Below, in pieces: positions 33,475 through 43,900 of a stretch of 64,000 bases of DNA (positions within the stretch are counted from its first letter, which is position 1; each line of letters opens with the position of its first letter). The DNA is from Algoriphagus faecimaris (lineage in GTDB: Bacteria; Bacteroidota; Bacteroidia; Cytophagales; Cyclobacteriaceae), in NCBI RefSeq assembly GCF_900101705.1, contig NZ_FNAC01000008.1:22501-86500 (forward strand), written 5' to 3'. Under the pieces are notes generated by a model that was not told the DNA's origin, did no database searches, and was given only the letters and a program-made list of their open reading frames with translations. The translations under genes and the position numbers were made by a program.

Positions 33475-36400
33475 ATGTGGGTAAAAACAAAGCGAATTAA
33501 TTCGACAAAGCTTGATGCTGATAAGCATAAGATTAAAAAAAATGCTTTCACTCTTTTGCCTCGAGTTGACTCAAAGGGTTTTGCCCTATCTCTCCTGTTC
33601 TTAATCAGCTATCTGATTCTTTTGAATGGCTGTCAAAAAATCGAGAACAGAAGTTTTGATACAGCTCAAAATCAAAAGGATACAGAAATAAATTCAGCTC
33701 CAAAAATCACTTACTTAGACAGTCTTTCTGATACCATACTCCCTCAAAAAAACCGGGTTAAAGACAATTCTCCTCCAAGAACCATACGAATACCAAAAAC
33801 TCAATCAGAGGCTTACACTATCCGAGAAGGTCAAAACGAGGGTAGAATCATCTCACCTCCTCAGATCATTCAAAGATCTTATTTGAAAAATGAAAAGGGA
33901 GAAGCAATCCTTGATGATAATGGCAACCCCTACCTTCTAGGTGATGGAGGGATTTCTCATTTTACGACCTACACGACGGATGAGGGCTTAAGCCTTGATA
34001 ATATCACCTCTTCCCTATTAGACCAATCTGGAAATTTATGGCTTGGCACTTGGGGTGGTGGTATTTCCAAGTTTGACGGGATTTCTTTCACCAATTACAC
34101 CACAGCACACGGTCTTTCCAATAATTTGGTTCACTGCCTAGCAGAGGATCAAGACGGAAACATTTGGATCGGGACAGAGGGAGGAGGAATTTCGATCTAT
34201 GACGGATATTCTTTCAGCAGCAAAACCACCTCCGACGGGCTCGCAAATGATATTGTCTATGGAATTACACCTGTCAGCGACGGTAGCATTTGGATCGCGG
34301 CAGGAGATGGAGGCGCTTCCAAATACGATGGAGAGCACTTCACCAACTACAGCAAGGAAAATGGCCTCAATGGCAACTCGATCATCAAAATCGCCGAGGA
34401 TGATAATGGTTTCATCTGGTTTGGGTCTGGAAGTAATGGAGTCATCCGATTTGATGGGGAATCCTTCCTTGATTTTACTATGGAGGACGGGTTGGCTGAC
34501 AATGCCGTCAACTGTATCAGCAAGGATCGCACAGGAAAGCTCTGGATAGGCACCAAAGGTGGCGGAGTCTCAACTTATCAAGAAAATTCCGACCCAAATG
34601 CCAAAGGGACTTTTACTACTTTTCGTACTTCGGCTGGTCTAGCCCATGATGATGTATGGGATATTGAGGAAGATCCTGCAGGAAACTTATGGTTTGCTAC
34701 CGAAGGAGGAGTTTCGAAATATGACGGGAAAAAATTCACAAATTATACCACCGGTCAGGGATTACCTAAAGACATTGTTTACAGCATCACCGCTGACAGT
34801 TCCGGAAATATTTGGATTGGAACAGCCGGAGGAGGCGTGACTATTTTCAAAGGAAAAGCATTTACCAACTTCACTGCTGACCTTGGACTTGTCAAGAACA
34901 GTGTCTACGGCATCCTTGAAGATAAAGATGGGCACCTGTGGTTTGGTACCGATGGAGGTGGAATTTCAAAATACGACGGTAAGTCATTTACCAATTTTAC
35001 CACCGACCAAGGCCTACCCAATACACTTATCATTAGCGCAATTAAAGACAGCAAGGACCAACTTTGGTTTGGAACGGGTGGAGGAGGGATTGTGCTATTC
35101 GACACCGAATCCTCTCGGAATAGTGGTTCAAGTTTTACTATTTTGGACACATCTAATGGCTTGCCCAATGATATCATCTATGCATTAAAAGAGGACAGTC
35201 AAGGCAACATTTGGATTGGCACCGGAGGGGATGGTTTGGTTAAATTTGATGGAAATGAAGCGTCTTTGGAACAGTCCGCTTTCACAACTTATACCACAGC
35301 ACATGGCCTCGCGGCCAATTACATTTACAGCATCCTCGAGGATAGCAAGGGGAATATTTGGATTGGTACAGCTGGAGGGGGCATTTCCAAATTTGATGGA
35401 AGGTCCTTTACCAATTTTGACACTTCTCATGGACTCTCCAACGATATCGTATGGAGCATATTGGAGGACAGATCAGGTCAGCTTTGGTTTGCCACACAGG
35501 GAGGTGGAGTCTCCAGGTATGACGGCCAATCTTTCAGCAATTTCACTAAGCGGTACGGCCTGGTAGATGATACGGTTTATGATCTCTTAGAGGACAAGGA
35601 TGGGAATATTTTTATAGGAACCAATCAGGGTTTTACTGTGATTCCCGCGGAGACCGCTTCCCTTCCGTTTGCGGAAATAAGTGGAAAACTGGAGTATTAT
35701 AATACCGCCAATGGCTATCCCGTCAAAGATGTCAACAAAGGCATCTACCTAGACAAGGAGGGGTCCATTTGGGCGGGTAATGGAAGCGACAAGACCGGAT
35801 TGGTGAAGTTCAATTACCAAGCCTTGCGGAAAAAGAAAAAACAACCGAGTGTAAGAATCAAAAGCATCCGGATCAACGAGCAGCCCATCAGCTGGACTTC
35901 ATTGCTAGATAGCCTTCCTAAAAATGCTTCGGAAACCTCCTCCAAACCAACAGTATATCCAACTGATGAAATCCAGGTATTTGGAAAACTACTCAGCTCT
36001 GAGGAAAGAAAATCTTACCAAAAGGAGTATTCAAACATTGAATTTTCAAGTATAAGTAGATTTGAAAATTTTCCTGTAAATCTGGTCCTCCCCTATGCCC
36101 AAAATCAAATCACCATAGATTTTGGAACCGATGAATTAGTGAGGTCCAGTTTAATAGAATACCAATACATTCTCGAGGGGTACAATAAAACCTGGAGTCC
36201 TGTGATCAAAAATAATCAGACCATATTTGGCAATATCAGCGAAGGGGACTATGTCTTCAAAGTAAAGGCCAGATACACAGGCCCCGGCGAAGGAGAAGGG
36301 AGAGCGTGGTCAGAAGAGGCGGTCTACCGATTCTCTGTACTTCCCCCCCTACATCGAACTTGGTGGGCTTATTTATTCTACTTTTTCATACTTCTGATAG

Positions 36401-37323
36401 GAATTAAATATGTAGACAAATTCCAAAAAGGGAAAACCATTCGCAAAGAGCGAGAACGAATACAACAAAAGGAACTGGAGCAAGCCAAGGAAATCGAAAA
36501 AGCCTATTTGGATCTAAAAATAACCCAAGCCCAACTTGTACAACAGGAAAAACTCGCCTCCTTAGGTCAACTCACTGCGGGTATTGCTCACGAGATTAAA
36601 AACCCTCTGAATTTTGTCAATAATTTCTCCGAAGTCTCCATCGAGCTGATAGAAGAAGCACTGGAAGAGATCAGAAAAAACCGAGACCTCCCTGCTGACT
36701 TGGTGGACAAGGACGACACCCTAGTAGATGAGATTCTGGATGATATCAAAATCAATCTGATCAAAATCAACGAGCATGGCACTAGGGCTAATGGGATCGT
36801 CACCTCAATGCTGCAGCACTCCCGTGGCGGAACCGGTACCATGGGACCTACTGACCTTAATTCACTGATCAAAGAATATGCGAACCTAAGCTTTCACGGA
36901 ATGCGTGCAAGTAAAAAATCCATAGACGTCGAAATTATCCTAGACTTAGACCCCAAAATAAAAAATGTGCCTCTTATCAAGGAGGACTTTACCCGAGTCA
37001 TTATCAACCTTTGCAACAATGCCTTTGATGCCATGCGTGAAACCGAAACCGATAAAAAACCCAAATTGATCATACGCACAAAGAAAATAAAGGGACAGGT
37101 ATTTATTGAAATTGAAGACAACGGCCCCGGGATTTCTGATGAGATCAAGGATAAAATCCTGCAGCCCTTCTTCACTACCAAAAAAGGAACGGATGGGACG
37201 GGCCTAGGACTAAGCATCACCCATGACATCATCAAGGCACATGGGGGGCAACTAGAAATCAAAAGCAAAGAGGAAAAAGGAACCAGCTTCATTATTTCTC
37301 TCCCAACAAAAAATATCGATTAA
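33475..37323 (+). CDS. Propeller-type sensor histidine kinase, 1,282 residues
   Basis: The N-terminus has a long charged region, a hydrophobic stretch and a lipobox-like LNGC at Cys53; a TTG at residue 28 could be the true start. Fourteen Reg_prop repeats (about 155-770) follow, with the pattern FDG.SFTNYTT..GL, then a spacer and GN(I/L)W(I/F)GT.GGG, matching two seven-bladed propellers. Next come a Y_Y_Y domain (to about 955), one transmembrane helix (RTWWAYLFYFFILLIGI), a coiled coil, HisKA with H1039 (GIAHEIKNPLNF) and HATPase (NLCNNAFDAMRE, DNGPGISDEI). Unlike the hybrid systems of gut Bacteroides it has no receiver and no AraC output domain. The ligand for such propellers is usually a glycan or other extracellular signal, but here it is unknown. 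Confidence 0.93.
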   Translation: MWVKTKRINSTKLDADKHKIKKNAFTLLPRVDSKGFALSLLFLISYLILLNGCQKIENRSFDTAQNQKDTEINSAPKITYLDSLSDTILPQKNRVKDNSPPRTIRIPKTQSEAYTIREGQNEGRIISPPQIIQRSYLKNEKGEAILDDNGNPYLLGDGGISHFTTYTTDEGLSLDNITSSLLDQSGNLWLGTWGGGISKFDGISFTNYTTAHGLSNNLVHCLAEDQDGNIWIGTEGGGISIYDGYSFSSKTTSDGLANDIVYGITPVSDGSIWIAAGDGGASKYDGEHFTNYSKENGLNGNSIIKIAEDDNGFIWFGSGSNGVIRFDGESFLDFTMEDGLADNAVNCISKDRTGKLWIGTKGGGVSTYQENSDPNAKGTFTTFRTSAGLAHDDVWDIEEDPAGNLWFATEGGVSKYDGKKFTNYTTGQGLPKDIVYSITADSSGNIWIGTAGGGVTIFKGKAFTNFTADLGLVKNSVYGILEDKDGHLWFGTDGGGISKYDGKSFTNFTTDQGLPNTLIISAIKDSKDQLWFGTGGGGIVLFDTESSRNSGSSFTILDTSNGLPNDIIYALKEDSQGNIWIGTGGDGLVKFDGNEASLEQSAFTTYTTAHGLAANYIYSILEDSKGNIWIGTAGGGISKFDGRSFTNFDTSHGLSNDIVWSILEDRSGQLWFATQGGGVSRYDGQSFSNFTKRYGLVDDTVYDLLEDKDGNIFIGTNQGFTVIPAETASLPFAEISGKLEYYNTANGYPVKDVNKGIYLDKEGSIWAGNGSDKTGLVKFNYQALRKKKKQPSVRIKSIRINEQPISWTSLLDSLPKNASETSSKPTVYPTDEIQVFGKLLSSEERKSYQKEYSNIEFSSISRFENFPVNLVLPYAQNQITIDFGTDELVRSSLIEYQYILEGYNKTWSPVIKNNQTIFGNISEGDYVFKVKARYTGPGEGEGRAWSEEAVYRFSVLPPLHRTWWAYLFYFFILLIGIKYVDKFQKGKTIRKERERIQQKELEQAKEIEKAYLDLKITQAQLVQQEKLASLGQLTAGIAHEIKNPLNFVNNFSEVSIELIEEALEEIRKNRDLPADLVDKDDTLVDEILDDIKINLIKINEHGTRANGIVTSMLQHSRGGTGTMGPTDLNSLIKEYANLSFHGMRASKKSIDVEIILDLDPKIKNVPLIKEDFTRVIINLCNNAFDAMRETETDKKPKLIIRTKKIKGQVFIEIEDNGPGISDEIKDKILQPFFTTKKGTDGTGLGLSITHDIIKAHGGQLEIKSKEEKGTSFIISLPTKNID

Positions 37324-37445
37324 AACATATACTCGAAATTATTCTATGACTTAAGTTCTTATTTTGTACCGCTTGCACTTCCACTTCACCTCTCCCAAAG
37401 AGATCATTTTAAGCTAGGTACATACCACCTCAAAACCTTAATAAA

Positions 37446-40400
37446 ATGAAACTCTTATTCCTCCCCTATTTTAACTCACGTTCATTCCGACTTTTATTCC
37501 TGGCGATTGCCTTAAGCCTAATCAGCTTTTGCTCAATAGCCCAAATCAATTCTTCCAAAGGGGTACCTAGCTATACCAATTATGTAATCGGAGGTAATTC
37601 TTTGGCAGGGCAGCAAGTCTGGAATGTCAATCAAAATAAGGAGGGCTTTCTTTTCGTAGGGACCAGCTCAGGCCTACAAAAATTTGATGGTAAAAATTGG
37701 AATCTTTTAGCCTCTCCGAGCACAGAATTCAATACGAATGTTCGGTCAACTTTACTCGCCTCTGATGGCACCTTTTATTACGGTTCGCTGGGAGATTTCG
37801 GAATAGTTATATCGGATTCTACCGGCAAGACAATTGAAAGATCAATTTTGGATGGTTTTCCTTCGGACTTTGTATTCAATGATATCTGGTCCATTAGAGA
37901 GAGCAAGGGGAAAATCTACTTCCAAGCGAGAGAAGCTATATTCATCTATACCCCGGCAACAGAAGATCAATCGGGGAACATCAAAATATGGAAACCCGAT
38001 ACCGAGTTCATGTATGGCTTTATTCTCAATGGTGAGTACTATACACATCAAATAAACCTAGGCCTATATCAGGAAGTAAATGAAAGTCTTCAGTTGATTC
38101 CAGGAAGTGAGTTTTTGGGTGCGAATCGAGTCCAAGTGCTGTTGCCCTACAGTGACACAGGAGAGTTTCTTGTAGGAGCATTTTCAGGTGGTCTTTTTCG
38201 ATATGATGGGGATAAATTCACCCCATTCCCTACTGAAATTGATCCCTATCTAAAAGACGGGACATTGTATAAGGCACTTCCACTACCTGACAGTACTTAT
38301 GCAATCAGCGCCTTGGGTTATGGGTTTTTTATAGTCGATCGAGAAGGGGCGATTAAAGCACATTTTAACACTAAAAATTCCATTCCAGATCAAAGTGTCT
38401 ATGCTTTCCACCTAGATAATACCAATAATCTCTGGGTTGGGACTAATAGTGGGCTTTCCAAAATTGAAATATTCTCTCCACTTACCCGATTTGATTCGGA
38501 TACCTATGAAATAGGAAATGCTCTTTCACTGTCAGCTTTCGACAATACCCTTTACATCGGCACCTCTACCACGGTATTATACATTGATAAGTCCGACGGA
38601 ATTGTTAAAAAAGTAGACGGAACACCCAATACCCAGGTTTTTGATCTATACACAGATACCAATGGAATTTTGAGCACAGGGGTAGGTATTTATGAAATCC
38701 GAGGCAATCAAGCCAAAATCATCCCTGAAACTGCCCCCTTTCAAACCTTAAGAATATTAGTGTCTGAAAAACATCCAGGCTATGTTTTCCTCAGCGGGAA
38801 TTTCGGAATTCAGGTTTTTAGAAGGGAATTAGGAAGCAATGGAGAATATCAATACGAGGACATTGGCCCCATAACAGGGGTAACACGAGCTGTTTATTCT
38901 TTGGCTGAAAACGAGCAAGGAGAAATTTGGGGTGGAACCCAAGCCGGAATTCTATACCGAATTAATTTGCCAAAAACAGCCTCCGGCAGACTTGATGTGC
39001 CTAATGCGCGAGTACAGGAATTCAGTGAAAATGATGGTATAAGAGGTCTTTCCGGACTGGCAGTAGGGCCCATCGAAGGGAAGGTATATACCTCAGGTAT
39101 CGATGGTTTTTACTATTTCGACGCTCCTACTCAGAGCTTTGAGCGGGATCCGCTATTTAGCTTTTCAGATGAAGTAGCTGACATTAACCTTGACACCTAT
39201 GGCTTAGGGGTCGGAGAAACAGGCAATGTCTATTTGGACTTCAAAGGAGAAAAAAGGTATGCGATAAGACAAGCTGATGGAAGTTTTATTCTGGAGACCT
39301 ATCCCGTGAATCTAATTACGGCCAGTGGTGTAGCTTCCGGGTTTACGGAACCCAACGGAGTTATTTGGATTGGAACTGACGAGGGGTTGATGAGGCTCGA
39401 CCCGAATAAACAATACAAAACAGACTATCCTGTACCTCTTTATTTTACTTCTATTTCCAGTTCTTCAGGTCCTCTAAGGCTCGTTGAATTTTTAGGGGGA
39501 AAGACGCCTGAAATTGCTTATGAATCTAATAAAATAGCATTTGAATATGCTTCCCCCTTTTTTGTCAGGGAAAATAAAATTCTCTTTCAAAACTATTTAG
39601 AAGGTTATGATGAGGAGTGGGGAAATTGGGAGGATAAAGTTACCCGGGATTTTTCGAACTTACCTTATGGTGATTACACCTTTCGAGTTAGGGCAAAAAA
39701 CACCTTTAACACCTTATCAGAGGAAATAACTTACTCTTTTACTGTCCTTCCTCCCTGGTATGCCACTTGGTGGGCTTTTGCACTTTATCTATTGGTCTTC
39801 GCTTTACTAGTGTATGGCTTGGTCAAAATTCAAACCATTCGAATCCTAGCCAAGGAAAAAGAAAAAAATCGCCAAAAAGAATTGGCACATGCCAAAGAAA
39901 TCGAAAAAGCCTATGAGGAACTCAAAGCTACCCAAACCCAGCTGGTTCACTCTGAGAAAATGGCCTCCCTCGGAGAACTCACCGCAGGCATCGCTCATGA
40001 GATTCAAAACCCCCTAAATTTTGTCAATAACTTCTCCGAAGTCAGCGAGGAACTGGTAGAGGAGATGAATGAAGAGCTGGAAAATGGGAATATTGAGGAT
40101 GCTAAGACCATAGGAAAAGACCTAAAAGATAACCTCAGTAAAATCAAACATCACGGAAGACGGGCAGACTCCATCGTGAAAGGCATGCTGGAGCATAGCC
40201 GGGGTGGCTCTTCCGAGAAAAAGCTCACCAACCTCAATGCTTTGGCAGATGAATTTCTCCGCCTGAGTTACCATGGCCTCCGAGCAAAGGATAAAAGTTT
40301 TTCAGCTGATTTTGAGACCGAGCTGGATCCTAATATTCCTCGAGTCAAGGTAGTCTCTCAAGACATAGGAAGGGTTTTTCTCAATCTGATTAACAATGCC

Positions 40401-40790
40401 TTCTACGCCTGTGCTGAGCGAAGTCGAAGCACCAGTGCTGAGCGAAGTCGAAGTGCCTGTGCTGAGCAAAGTCGAAGTGGCTATGCAGAGAGAAATCAAG
40501 AAAAAGCGGAACCGTACAAACCCAAAGTAACAATCAAGTCCAGGTTGCTTGAATTAGGAGGTTCAGGGGGAGTGGAATTTTGCATCCAAGACAATGGAGG
40601 GGGAATTCCAAAAGCCATCATTGACAAAATTTTTCAACCCTTCTTTACTACCAAGCCTACAGGAAGTGGCACTGGCCTGGGGCTCAGTCTGAGCTACGAT
40701 ATCATCAAATCCCACGGGGGTGACTTAAGAGTCAAAAGTGAGGAGGGCGAGGGTACGGAGATGATCATCTTTTTACCGATTGAATCTTAA
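37446..40790 (+). CDS. Propeller-type sensor histidine kinase, 1,114 residues
   Basis: Begins with a signal peptide (hydrophobic core ending SFCSIAQ). The periplasmic part is a diverged propeller (about 40-660; blades such as NKEGFLFVGTSSGLQKFDG, NNLWVGTNSGLSKIE, GVIWIGTDEGLMRLD), followed by a Y_Y_Y domain (NLPYGDYTFRVRAKN), a transmembrane helix (about 776-798), a coiled coil, HisKA with H851 (GIAHEIQNPLNF) and HATPase. The N-box NLINNAFYA is followed directly by three 8-residue repeats of the type CAERSRSA, encoded by a 24-bp tandem DNA repeat. The kinase core belongs to a second subtype (SEKMASLGE), shared with the next gene. It has no receiver domain. It lies 122 bases after the previous kinase gene. 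Confidence 0.92.
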   Translation: MKLLFLPYFNSRSFRLLFLAIALSLISFCSIAQINSSKGVPSYTNYVIGGNSLAGQQVWNVNQNKEGFLFVGTSSGLQKFDGKNWNLLASPSTEFNTNVRSTLLASDGTFYYGSLGDFGIVISDSTGKTIERSILDGFPSDFVFNDIWSIRESKGKIYFQAREAIFIYTPATEDQSGNIKIWKPDTEFMYGFILNGEYYTHQINLGLYQEVNESLQLIPGSEFLGANRVQVLLPYSDTGEFLVGAFSGGLFRYDGDKFTPFPTEIDPYLKDGTLYKALPLPDSTYAISALGYGFFIVDREGAIKAHFNTKNSIPDQSVYAFHLDNTNNLWVGTNSGLSKIEIFSPLTRFDSDTYEIGNALSLSAFDNTLYIGTSTTVLYIDKSDGIVKKVDGTPNTQVFDLYTDTNGILSTGVGIYEIRGNQAKIIPETAPFQTLRILVSEKHPGYVFLSGNFGIQVFRRELGSNGEYQYEDIGPITGVTRAVYSLAENEQGEIWGGTQAGILYRINLPKTASGRLDVPNARVQEFSENDGIRGLSGLAVGPIEGKVYTSGIDGFYYFDAPTQSFERDPLFSFSDEVADINLDTYGLGVGETGNVYLDFKGEKRYAIRQADGSFILETYPVNLITASGVASGFTEPNGVIWIGTDEGLMRLDPNKQYKTDYPVPLYFTSISSSSGPLRLVEFLGGKTPEIAYESNKIAFEYASPFFVRENKILFQNYLEGYDEEWGNWEDKVTRDFSNLPYGDYTFRVRAKNTFNTLSEEITYSFTVLPPWYATWWAFALYLLVFALLVYGLVKIQTIRILAKEKEKNRQKELAHAKEIEKAYEELKATQTQLVHSEKMASLGELTAGIAHEIQNPLNFVNNFSEVSEELVEEMNEELENGNIEDAKTIGKDLKDNLSKIKHHGRRADSIVKGMLEHSRGGSSEKKLTNLNALADEFLRLSYHGLRAKDKSFSADFETELDPNIPRVKVVSQDIGRVFLNLINNAFYACAERSRSTSAERSRSACAEQSRSGYAERNQEKAEPYKPKVTIKSRLLELGGSGGVEFCIQDNGGGIPKAIIDKIFQPFFTTKPTGSGTGLGLSLSYDIIKSHGGDLRVKSEEGEGTEMIIFLPIES
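40411..40482. repeat. 24-bp tandem repeat inside a kinase gene, three units
   Basis: Three units of the type GTGCTGAGCGAAGTCGAAG plus five bases, each coding eight residues (AERSRS core), are inserted in frame just after the HATPase N-box. The same unit occurs twice at 54106-54153 in another kinase gene, and a partial reverse copy (TTCGACTCCGCTCA) lies at about 56663 in non-coding DNA. Confidence 0.92.
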
Positions 40791-40912
40791 AAGAATGGAA
40801 TTACCAAAATCAAAAGTATACAAATGATTTACCAGGAAATCAGAGCTTTACAGCAACTTCTACAGCTCAAATTCAAGGCAAAGCTCAAAAATTAATTCTT
40901 AAAAAAGTCATC

Positions 40913-43900
40913 ATGAAGCATCTCATTCTTTCCTCTCTTAGGCTAGTATTCCTTGGGTTTTGCGTCGTTCAGGCCAGCCTGCAGGAAGCGAAAGCACAGG
41001 AAATCAATTTAGAGACCATTTCAATTTCCAATGGCTTGGCTTCACCCGTGGTAATGAATGTGATGCAAGACCGGTATGGACTGCTTTGGTTCAGTACTGG
41101 AAATGGAGTACAGCGCTACGATGGATACAATTGGAAAACCTATCGAAACATCATAGGGAATCCCAAAAGCCTTCAACACAACTCCACATTTGACACCGAA
41201 GAAGATGCTGAAGGAAACCTCTGGATCGCCAATGAGCTGGGTCTCACCTATTTTGACCGGGCAAAAAACAGCTTTAAAAATTACAGTATTGAGGAGACGT
41301 TTCAGGTTGCAGGTGTTGGACGGACCATTACAGTGTTGCCGGACTCACAGGGAAGAGTGTGGGCAACCACCATTGCCTTTGAAATCATCCAGCTGGATCC
41401 CGAGTCGGATAGCTTAAAACTTGCACCATATACCAATATTAATGGCAAGCCAGCTGTTCATTCGGGAATATCCATGGTGGTATATGAGGATAGAGATGGA
41501 GGGATCTGGGGAGGGTCTGCCAACCATGGACTGATGTATCTGCCCAAAGGGGCCATCGAATTTAGTCCGGTAAAATTTGATATTGAACACACACTAAATA
41601 GTTTAGATAATACGATTACCCAACTCTATCAGGACCGGGATGGAATATTATGGATTACCAGCCGGCAGGGCATTTACAAGTATGATGTAGAAAAGAATAA
41701 GCTTCGCCAAATCCTCAGTTATTCAAGCGGTAATGAGGATATCGCAACGTTTAAAAATTCGATTGTTGAGGACTCCGAGGGGAACATTTGGATATTAAAC
41801 AACTACCGAGGAATCTTAAAATTTGAGGGAAATAGCGATCGCTATTCAGAAGTATTTATTCCCGGAAATCGGAAAATGGCCAATGGTTTTTACACAAATC
41901 GCCTAACCGAGTTGATGATAGACCGGAGTGGGATTTTTTGGATTGGATCGAGAACGGAAGGACTTTTCAAATATGACCCTGTCAATCAACCCTTCAAGTA
42001 TTACAGCCATGATGCAACTAATCCTGCATCCCTTAGCCCGGGCGGGACATTTGGATTATTCTCATCAACGATCAGTCCTGGGAAAATTTTTGTCGGAACA
42101 CGGGGTGAAGGAATCAATATTTTCAATGAAAATGATGAGACAATCAAGCGGGTAAATTTTGCCTCGTCCAATGACATGTTTGGAGGATCAGCAAGGGCTA
42201 TCTATGAGCAAAAAGATGGAACGATCTGGATCGGTACTTGGGGAGATGGATTGATCAAAATGGACCCAAACACCCTAAAAGAGCTTAAACGCTATAAGCA
42301 TACTCCGGATGGCAATGAAAATAGCCTTCCCAACAATCAAATTAGAGTAATACGTGAGGATAAAAAAGGAAACCTTTGGATAGGAACCAACGGTGGCCTT
42401 GCAGTATTCAATCCTGCCGTGGAGACCTTCGACCCAATCGTCAGTCAATACAGCCAAACCTATTCTGAAGAAATTTTAGCAAAAATAAAAACCTGGCTGG
42501 AAACTGACCAAGAGATCGCGATCATCGAACAGGTAGGTCCATTTGAAGAATTGACGCAAGGCTTCGAGATTACCGAACGTGGCACCTACTTTCTAGTCTC
42601 AGTTGGGGAAGGCGATGCAGCAAGTATGGCAGATTATGGCTGGCTTGAAAACTCCTTAGGTGAAACCATCATCGGGATGAAAACCATTGAAGATTCATTT
42701 TGGGCAGGAGGAGGTCTGAAAAACCGACTTCAAATTGCTCAAATCGAATTAAATCCTGGATCTTACTCCCTCCGATATACTTCAGATGACACCCACCACT
42801 TTGGAGATTGGAATGAACCTGAACCCGAGTTCCTACCCCTTTATGGAATAGCTATTTTCCAGCAAGAGGATCAGACAAAAAATCAATCGTTGGTCGTAAA
42901 TATTAATGAGCAAAAGGCTGAAATAGTCATTCAGGATGGCAGTATTTCCGACATAGAAATCGGTGAAAAATACATCTGGGTCTCCAGTATCTATGCGGGA
43001 GTCACCCGAATTGACCCAGAGACCAATGCCGTGAAATATTATACCAGCGACCCAATGGATCCTTCCACACTAAGCGACAGGCAGGTTTTTGATGTGCTGG
43101 AGCATGAAGGCCAACTATGGATGGCAACTTATGGTGGGATCAATATTTTGGATATCGAAAGCGATGAAATCTCCTACTACACCGAACAGGACGGACTACC
43201 CACCAATTTCATCGAGACGGTATTACCCGGGGACAATGGAGAAATGTGGTTTTCAAGCCAAAACGGACTGATTCAAATGATGCAAAATGAAGCTCTGGAC
43301 AAAGTCACTTTTATCAATTACAATGAAGATGATGGGATAGGTGGGGAATCTTTCATTTCACTAGCTGCGGTAAAAACTCCGAATGGCAACTTTTATTTTG
43401 GAGGGGATCACGGACTCACAACTTTTTCTTCTGTGGCATCCAATAAGGTCCCACCCTCGGTGATCATTTCCAATTTTTTGCTCTCCAATCGCTCTGTCTA
43501 TGAGATGGGCGAAAACTCCCCGCTTGAAGAAGATCTCTTGTCCACTGAAGCAATCACGCTTCGACACGATCAAAATGACTTGAGCTTTGAATTTGCGGCC
43601 CTCCACTATGCCAATCCATCCAAAAATCAATACGCTCACATGCTCGAAGGATTAGATCAGGATTGGATTTATGACAATAGAAACTTCGCCTCTTACACGA
43701 ATCTTGAGCCAGGAACCTACACCTTCAAAGTTATTGCATCCAATGCCTATGGTGTTTGGAATGATGTAGGCAAATTTCTAATCATCAACATACTTCCTCC
43801 TTGGTGGAAAACCTGGTGGGCCTATTCGCTCTACGGACTTTCCTTGGGACTTGTAGGTTTAGTGGCCTACTCTGGACTAAAGCGAAGAATCCGAATGAAG

